From contig VXAY01002056.1 of the NCBI GenBank assembly GCA_013399855.1, forward strand, positions 2,099,009-2,163,008: 64,000 nucleotides of DNA. The letters are read 5' to 3'. Below are positions 11,701 to 20,700 of the stretch, in pieces. The notes under the pieces were generated by a model. The model did not search any database. It was given only the letters and a program-made list of their open reading frames with translations, and was not told the origin of the DNA. Both the position numbers and the translations under genes were made by a program. Positions within the stretch are counted from its first letter, which is position 1, and each line of letters begins with the position of its first letter. The DNA is from Oxyruncus cristatus (lineage: Eukaryota; Chordata; Aves; Passeriformes; Cotingidae).

Positions 11701-14700
11701 CCCGAGTATAAGTGGGGAGTATATAAGTGCCCCAAGCCACTGTTCCTTAATTTAGTACTTGATAAAGATATATTAATAATAAAGCCATAATACATCGAGT
11801 GACTATTACAGTATTTTCAGCACTCTTAAATATTCCTTCCTTTCCCATCCAAAGCATACATTAAAAAGAAACATTTTAGAGAATACTCCCACCTTGCTTA
11901 TTTGCTGTGGAAAGCAAAGGAGGTCTAAAGTGAGTGTGTGTACATATATATACACACATTTGTATACAAACATACACAAGCAATCTATTTCGGGGGGAAA
12001 AAAACGCTTGCAGAACCTTCTATTTCTAAGAGGGAAGCTTAAGTTCATTAAGCTCTTAAGTCTACTAAGTCTATCCACACTTAAACAAGGGTGACTCAAG
12101 TGCAAGCCCTGAATTTGTATTAATAATGCAAAACTCTTACTCTCTGAATCTCTTGCTGTGAATCTTGGTTATTGCAGAAGATGCCATTGGACTGCCTATT
12201 CCAGAACTAGCAGGAGACCCCTGGGACACTGGGGTCATGCAGTATGGAGAATTCTGACTTGCTGGAGACAGGGAAGTATCACTGGGCATACTCAGTCCAG
12301 TTTCTGAAAGGAAATTTTGAAACATTATAAAGTACAAATGCTTTTTTTTTGTAAAATGAACAGGGTCACACTTCTCATGTATCACTCCCTTACTTTGTCC
12401 AAATTACATTTTGAAAACTCTAAACCTTCTTCCCCAGAGGGGTAGTTGAGAGGGGGGGGGAAACAAAACAAGCACATACCCACCACTCAGTATGGATTGG
12501 GTAAGATAAGCAATATTTGAATATTCATTTAAAAAAATCTCAAGCTTAGTTTTAGAAATTAATAAAACAGAAGGAAAATGCCACAAAACTCCTTCCAATA
12601 ATTCTTCACTAATATTCAACTAACTTATTCCTATAATATTTAGAATATTCCCACATCAGTCAGGTGAAGTCAGGCAGGTCATTCAGAAGAGTTATGAAAC
12701 AGTACATCTGGAATCCCGGCAGACACCTCCTTCCCCTACCCCCACTGCCCTAAACATATTTACAAGACATGGAAAATTCTTTGGAGTTTCTCAGTTGCTC
12801 AGAGCTGCTGCTGCAAATTGACAGTCCAGACATCACAGTTGACTGACAATCTGTTCAACAACCTGGAAAACCTTACAGTTTTCAACTTGTAGGTCTGGAA
12901 GACTTTCAGTATGCTCATCACTAAAAAGCATTTGGATAACACGGCATGGCTGACAGCAGGTCACATTTTGCTCACTTATCAAAAATGCTATAAACTGATG
13001 TGTGTTTGGAACATCCACTTGCGAAGTTAATTAAAAGCCTGTATGGAGATTATGTAGTGAGAACACACTGTACTAGACCTTCCACAACTGAGGGACAGAC
13101 AAGGCAGTTTACACTGTTAGTATTTCATAAGGTTAAAAAAAGTTAAAAAGATAACGTCGATAAATTGTGTGGCATACAAAGAGAAAGGCAAAATACGAAA
13201 ATAAGCAGATTAGTACAACTGGGGGGGAGCAATGGGAGTCCAGAGATATAGAGAGAGACCAACCTTCTTGAGAGGCCAGCTCCTGGGACTGATCAGCAGT
13301 GAGGTTTATATGAGCCTCTTTCTGTTCGTCAGAACCCAAAAGGCTGTGGTCAGCTGATAAACGGCCCTTCTTCTCTTCCCTCTCTTTCAAAATAATCTAG
13401 GAACAAAACCAACAGCCATCAGAACCTGAAAATTATAGAGAGACTTGTAAAGAAAGTGGCCATTTGACTGAACACGACACAAAGTTAAGTGAGTTGTTTT
13501 GAACCTTGTTAGTCATGTCAGGACAGAACCCCCTGAAATTAATCCAGTTTCATCTTGGATTACAAAGAGTATTTCATTCCAGCATTTTACAGATGGTACA
13601 CTTAATACTCACACACTTCCACATAAATAATACTTGAGCTGTTGAAAGTTCTGTCACAACTTCTTTCTGATACATAATACTCACTTGTTAACAATTCCTC
13701 ATCCCCACGCCTGTGGAAAAGATAACTATGCAACCATACTAGTCACCTTTGTGAAGATTCTCTCAAGGAGAACCCTCTCTACAAAAGAAAGTGTCGTGCA
13801 AAGGTAAGTAGCCATGGGTATACTGGTATTACTATGATGTTTAATGGCGAAGGCATTGACCACAAAATGTGCAGAAAACTTGTCTGAACAGGGAAGTGTG
13901 AATTCCTCCAACTCAGATCATGGGCAAGTCAGAAAAAGGCTTTCACACTTGCATTTTTATAACTCCCCTTTTTGTATTTTACCTTCTGATTTCCAGACAT
14001 ACTCTATTCCTTGCATACACATCTACTTTATGAGTGCAGGTATCTAGATATATGCAAGCAGTTATTTCTAAATTTACTCAATTAAAAATTATGGGGTTAC
14101 TTCAAGTTCTATACTCACCTCTACAAAAAGGAGTAGGACAAATTAAGGTTAGCATGCTACACTGCACTACAGACTAGGCATCAGCAACATGAAAAAAAAA
14201 AGTTCTCCCATGTGTACTAGTGCTTATAGTTAAAAAAAAAAACCCTTGCAATCTGTATTGAGATGGGTTTGTATCACCTTCAACTCATTACAGGGGTATA
14301 AAAAATTGTTATGTGCCTATATCCAAAGGATAGGACATCAGTTTATCAGGAACTAGAGGCAGAAGCTCACAAATCCCTTGCCCTACGCTTATGGGAATCA
14401 ACCCTCAATTAAGAAAATATCAGGTTTTATTTTTGATGTGTGAGTGTGGGTCAAAACACCCCGAGGCTGACACATTTACCTTTTTAAGTGCTGTAGGACG
14501 TTTCAGTTTTGCAATCTCTCTCTCTTTTCCTCTTTTCACTTTTGGGGCAGTCGAATCCAAAGGATTAAGGCAACCCATAGACGGCTGTCCCTTTGTTAAG
14601 GACTTTCTGTTGGCAGATTCTTTGGTATGAAAGGGAGCAGCACTGCCAACTAAATACAAGACAGATATTAGTTTCACAAAAAAAGACATGTCAGCTTTAT

Positions 14701-17700
14701 TTCAACAGTGTTTTCAGAATTTCCAATGATGAATTCTCTAAGTACATTTTCCTTCCTTGGAAAAAAAGCAGTTCATAATGACAGGAAAATTACATCATCA
14801 GATATTGTTGCTTCCAGATGGTTTTAAGATTTCTTCAACTTAGCCTCGTGTTTTAGGAAGCTATGGATTCCAGGAATTATTTTAATAAATGGTAAGGGAT
14901 CTCTCAAATGACTACATGCAGCTTTATATGTTAGATGATTACAACAAGATAAATTGCAAATATTTATCCAAGCACTGATTTTTAGTTGTTAAAGACTTGA
15001 ATAGTTGAGAGGACAAAACAGATGAGGGAGTGCAGCATGTAGCTAAGTGTATCTTCTGCCAGAAACAGAATAAAACAAATGCTGTCTCCAACGGAAATGG
15101 CAACAGTTCTTTGCTGAGCTTTGTTGGATATAACCTTGCCAACTTGAATGAATGTTTGAACACTGCTGAAATTCAAGCAGGTAAATGAAGCAACACACCA
15201 GATGGAAAATGGTAACTATGTGCATAACGATGGACTCCGGGCTACATACAAGTGCTCAGGAATGAGACTGGTGGGTTATAACACATAACTGCAAAAAGGT
15301 AAATTCTGTATTTGTCAGCAAGCATTAAAAAAGCTGATTTAATGTTTTACTGATGAAGAAATAGAAAAAACATAATTAGGCCATAGCATATATTTGTGAT
15401 GGAACTATAACTTCATATTCTGTGTATTTCTGATCATCCTTATTTTTAAAAGGATAAAGGAGAACTACACAGAAGCACAGAGAAAGCAATATGGGTTCTC
15501 AGAAAAGATGCTTCCACAATTAAATAGACCGGGACTCTTCACACTAGAGCAGAGATGACAAACATCTAAGAATCAAAGAGGAGGAAGACAGGGAGTAACC
15601 GCTCAGTCTTCGTAATACAAAGGCTAGGAAAGCTAACAATTATGGATTGGGGTACAAAACACACCAACACTGACCCCCACACCAAAAAAAACCAGAGCAG
15701 AAAGAAGAGTTTCTCCACACAGGATGTAGAAAGGTTAGAATTCACTGCCATTGGATATTATGGATGGTAGAACCATGTGACAGAAGTGATGGACAGTTTC
15801 AGAAACAAATTTATTTGAGAAAGCCTTGGTTCAGGAGGCCTAGAGCTATAATCAGCAGAGATGGGAAGAATATCCTAGAGAGATATCCCTCTGTATCATA
15901 GTCACAGGTATCCTCTCTAAGCTGCTTTCAAAGAGTACTTTAGTATCTTTAGCAGACATTTAGTTTGACCTAAACCAGTTCTTTCCACATATTTATTTCA
16001 GCACTGAATTACTGTCGAGGCATGAATCCTGACTTTTGAATAGCAGGTCTTTAAAAGACATTTGGCCTATGTTCTATGTGGCCTTTCACTGTTGCACACC
16101 ACAGCTCAGGGGAAGAGAGCTCAGGTGAATTTATTGAGAAATGCAATAAAAACCCCCCCAATTTCAAGGTTATCATGCTTATATTCAAAAACTAAGAACT
16201 TGACAGAAAACACCCCCAACATTTAAGATGCCCAGATCAATGAAATTTATATTGAAACGCATGTAGCAATTGTCAAGCAGATTAGAGATACCTGTGTATG
16301 AGAGGGGCCTGGTGTTGGTGATCTGACGAGCTTTCATTGCTTGCTGCTGCTTTTCAAGAGCCGCCAACATGTCACCCAAATCCAACTGAACAGGGGTCTT
16401 GCTCTTCTTTCCAGCTGCTTTTGATAAAGCCTCCTACAACAGGAACATCGCGTGCCAATAAATACAAATAGCACCTGCGAGATCCTTTACAGAGAGATCA
16501 TTGCTACTGGGGAAGAGGAGCAACAGGTGACTGATACTCCTCTTTCCCAACTACGGGGGGGTGCGTCAGAGTGCTACACACCTGGAGTTTTTTCTGTTCC
16601 ATGCTTATCTCTGAATACTCTTGAGCTGTTGCAAGTGCTGCTGCCAAGGCCTTCTTCTTCTGGCTTTTTGCACGCTTTGGTACAGAGGTTGTAATGGGAA
16701 TTGGAGTTTGGACTATATTGATTGGAGAATTCTCTGGTAAGTCGTCCAACTAGAACGTTAAACACAATGCAAACAAACCACAGTTAAAGGCCTTTCTCTC
16801 AAGACCATAAGATATAAGGCATTCCAGAAAACAAGTCATCCAAGGCTTTCATTACCAGTATGACATCCAAGATGACACAGTAAGCTAATAAAACTAGAAA
16901 CTTCTTTCTATTTAATTTTTTGTATTGGAAAACTATTATACTTGGCTCCAATTATGACTTGAGAAGGTTTTCCACTCTGATTGCTAAGTAAAGAATTCCC
17001 TCCCCTTCCCGAGCCTTTCACACAGGACTTGACTTTCCTGGAAAGCAGCCAAACAGATTAAGCAGTCCATATGCACACTTCTGTAACCAAATATTTAGGT
17101 AGATCACACACCAAAAGTATCTTCCCAACAACTGCTTCCCTGGCCTTAAAGCGGATGTAGTTTATTTCAAAACAGAAAAACTACACAATCTGTAGTTATA
17201 TCGAAAAATTGGCACCAAATTACTACATAGCTGCAGATTTAACAATTTTAGGAGAAGTCTGCATCAAAGCATCAGGATGTAGCAGTTCCTTGGGATACTC
17301 TATGATAGTAGGTCTATGATCTCAGACAAAAATCCAGCAGTTCTTTTTTTAAGACACTTTCCCTGCACCACTTATTTTAACTGGCATATCTTTAGCATTC
17401 AAGGCTGGTATGGCAAATACCCCAAAGTCATCACAATTATTGCATTATAAGTAAGCAGATTTATTAAAAAATTACACCAATTAAGTGGTCTCAAAACCAA
17501 ATGCTTTGCAAAACAAAATAATTGCTTACTACTTTGGGTGAAATCTTTTGCTGGATGTTACTACTTTTGCTGCTGCCATTGTCGCTATTTAGCTCTGGAA
17601 ATTCATCTTCATCCTAAACAATACAGAAATTAAGAATAAAAAGAATGCAACCAAAAGTCACCTAAGGAGCATCAACTGAAACTGTTTAAGGTAGAAAAAC

Positions 17701-20700
17701 AAACTGAAGCCCCAAGTCTCACATAAGCTAGAAGGGCTTAAAAGTGACACAAGTAGAAAATGATGAAGCATTAGCAAAGCATTTCTATATCCAAATAACA
17801 TTTTTCAAGAAAAGAACAATTAGTAAGTTTTTAATATGAAAAAAAAACAATTACAATTTGGGAGGGTATAAACCAGAGAACACTAATCTTTATTCACAAG
17901 TGAACAGAAGTTACTTGAAAGCTGCTTATCTAATTTGTCCATCACAGATACTTTTAAGTTCTTACACTTCCTACAACACCCAAATGCAAGTCTGTCTGTA
18001 CACGATGAAAGGATCTAATAAATTAGTGCACTACACTGTGCACCTCTTGGAGCCAGATGTTTTGCAGCTTCCCCTTGAGAACATCACTTATTCTGCACCC
18101 AACTGGCACCACGACAACACAGAAATAGCTCTCCTGCAACAGTACCTCAAAGTACAGAGGCTCAGGACTCTGCTCTGCTCTGCTTGACTGGCTCGTAGCA
18201 AGAGGCTTTTCGTGTCGTTTCTGCAAACCCTGCCTCCTTTCTGAGGATGTGCTGTGGTCTCTGCATCTGAAACCAGACTGAAAGTAACAAACACGATCAG
18301 CATTTTGCAATTTCAATTACAAAGATTCAATTCAGGATGTGTGTGTGTGTGTGTGTGTGCGCGCGCACAAAAAGCTCTCATGAAAGCTTTCCCATGTCTG
18401 CCAGTCAGCAACTAGGTAGTTTTTAAGGAATTATATTTGCTAGGCCGTGCTTTGGTGTTTTGAATTTTTTTTGTGGAGGTTTTTCTGGTGGTTTTTTTAG
18501 GTGTGGGGGTTTTTTTTTGTAAACCTGCACAAACATTCTACAGATAGAATCAGATTATTCCTCCCCCTCAAGCCAAAACCAGTATCTCTATTTTCATCTC
18601 TAAATTTTTAACTTAAAAAAAAAGGTTCCTTTTGGCTCAACATGAAGAAACCCATGAATTGCTGGTGACTATTTAACAGACATGAATCCTGAGGAACTGT
18701 CTGTAACCACGATCAGTCAGAAGAACTTTCTCCCACTACATAATTATTCCACATACAGTAATTGCCTTTTCAACATGTTTTCTATGACAATGCACACAGT
18801 TCTCTAAGGACCAGAGACATCAGTATAGTGGCATAAACATTCTTCTGTTCATTATGTGATAGGTTGGTGGAAACCCACGTGCAAGACCGGTTGGCTGAAA
18901 CCAATGCATAACTTGAATTTCACATTTGAACTTACGTATTTTGCAAGAAGATTTGCTACAGACCTGGTAACAATTTGGTTTCAAAGGAAAATAGTTTCTA
19001 GGACAATTCTGCCTTGAGGTACAGTGAATTTGGCTGGGGTAGCCTCATTTAAAACTCTTTGTGCCAGCTTTGTTTTTAGTATCTAAAAAAACTGCCAGAT
19101 TTAGAGTCTAAGCTGTGACTGGATGACATCAAGTCTGCTCCTTCCTATTCTCCCAATGCCACAAACTAACAGTGGCTTCTAAAGCCTCTGATTTGACTAC
19201 AGGTTATAAAAAGATTAAGAACTGCTACACTGCCAAGTAAGAGCATCCACAGGCTTCTCGATATAATAAACCTGTGGACACAAAACGGGAAGATTCAAGA
19301 AAACTTAACAGTTTCCTCTAAAAACCTAAACAGGGCAAGCTATGTCTGCACATCCAGGCACATCTGAGATAAAGGTCCCACTTTGAGCTTGGCAGTTCTC
19401 ATCTGCACTAACTGAATTCCAGCAAAAAACTACGTTTAAGCAAAGGCAAGTGTTCCAGTCTTCTCTGTCCCCCTCTGGACCACCTGCCCCAATAAAATCT
19501 ATCCAAATTAGGAAGGCCATCTTCTCCTTTCTCCTTACATACTAATTACAGACATCCTGTCCCACTTGAAGGAAGTTTCACAGAATAATTTAAAATTGTT
19601 AAGAAATAATAAAAATGCTAAAAATATGGTATGCTAATGTAATTATAAAAAAGAAAGTTTCAAAAACAACAGGAGTGAGAACACAGGATTCTTGTTCACC
19701 GTCACATCAGAATCTTTCTTTAGAAAGTTTAAGGATTTTTTTTTTCCTGAAGTGTGAGTGGGTCAAAAACTGAACTAACTTTTCTACACTCACACTGCCT
19801 TTATTTCACAAGTTACTTTATATATGCAATGTTGTCCTAGGTAGATACATATAAAGACCAAGCTATAGGCAGAAGACTGCCAGGTACGTTGAATTTTATG
19901 TATGTATGTGATACAGAGCTGGCTCAAGAAACACAGAAGTTAGAAATGTTCAACTGGACTTTTAGGTTGAGTTTCTACCTTTTTCATTCACTGTTTTTAT
20001 ATTATTTGTATGTAAATTTTGTAATTCCTTTCAAATTCTGTATTTTCATATATCTCAAAGAAAACCCCCAAAAGACTTGAGTTTAGACCCAAAGACAACA
20101 TACCTGTGGATTATTTCTTTGCTCAGCTTGTCTTCCACCTCTAGAAAAGGTCTGAGTTTTTTCAATCCAAGGTTTTTTTTGAGTTGCCTGGGAATTTACA
20201 TTAGTCCAACTCATACCAGCTGGAAGAGAAGTGCCATCTATGAAAAACTGGACTAGTAAAACACGTGCCACCAGAACCAGGAACACAATTTTGATACAAA
20301 CAGTTCTCTGAGAGAGTCTAATTCTCCTGTGACAACATTCACCTCTATTTTTAGATATGGGCAGAACTGCCTTGATGGAGCACTCAAACTGCCAGCAACT
20401 GATCATCAGGAAGCATCAGACAAAGGAAATCTCAGCTTCACATCCATACCAATTTCAGTTCAGTCATAAATAGCAGCCACTAGCATTACCTGCTACTACC
20501 AGACTGACTGAAAACTTGTTCATGGTGCAGTACCTCTCTAAAGCTCCTAACAACTGTCAGTACTTCTCAAATAGGGAACGAGAACTCCTTGGCTCTGTTA
20601 CTACCCAGGTATGAACTGCAGCCCAACAGGGTAAGGAAGCGTGAGGACAAATTACAACAGAAGCACAGCTTTGTCTGAATGCTTGCACTGGTGTCTCGAG

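Noticed and set aside
11935..11958. Imperfect GT/AT/AC palindrome
   Set aside because: A simple alternating dinucleotide stretch explains it.
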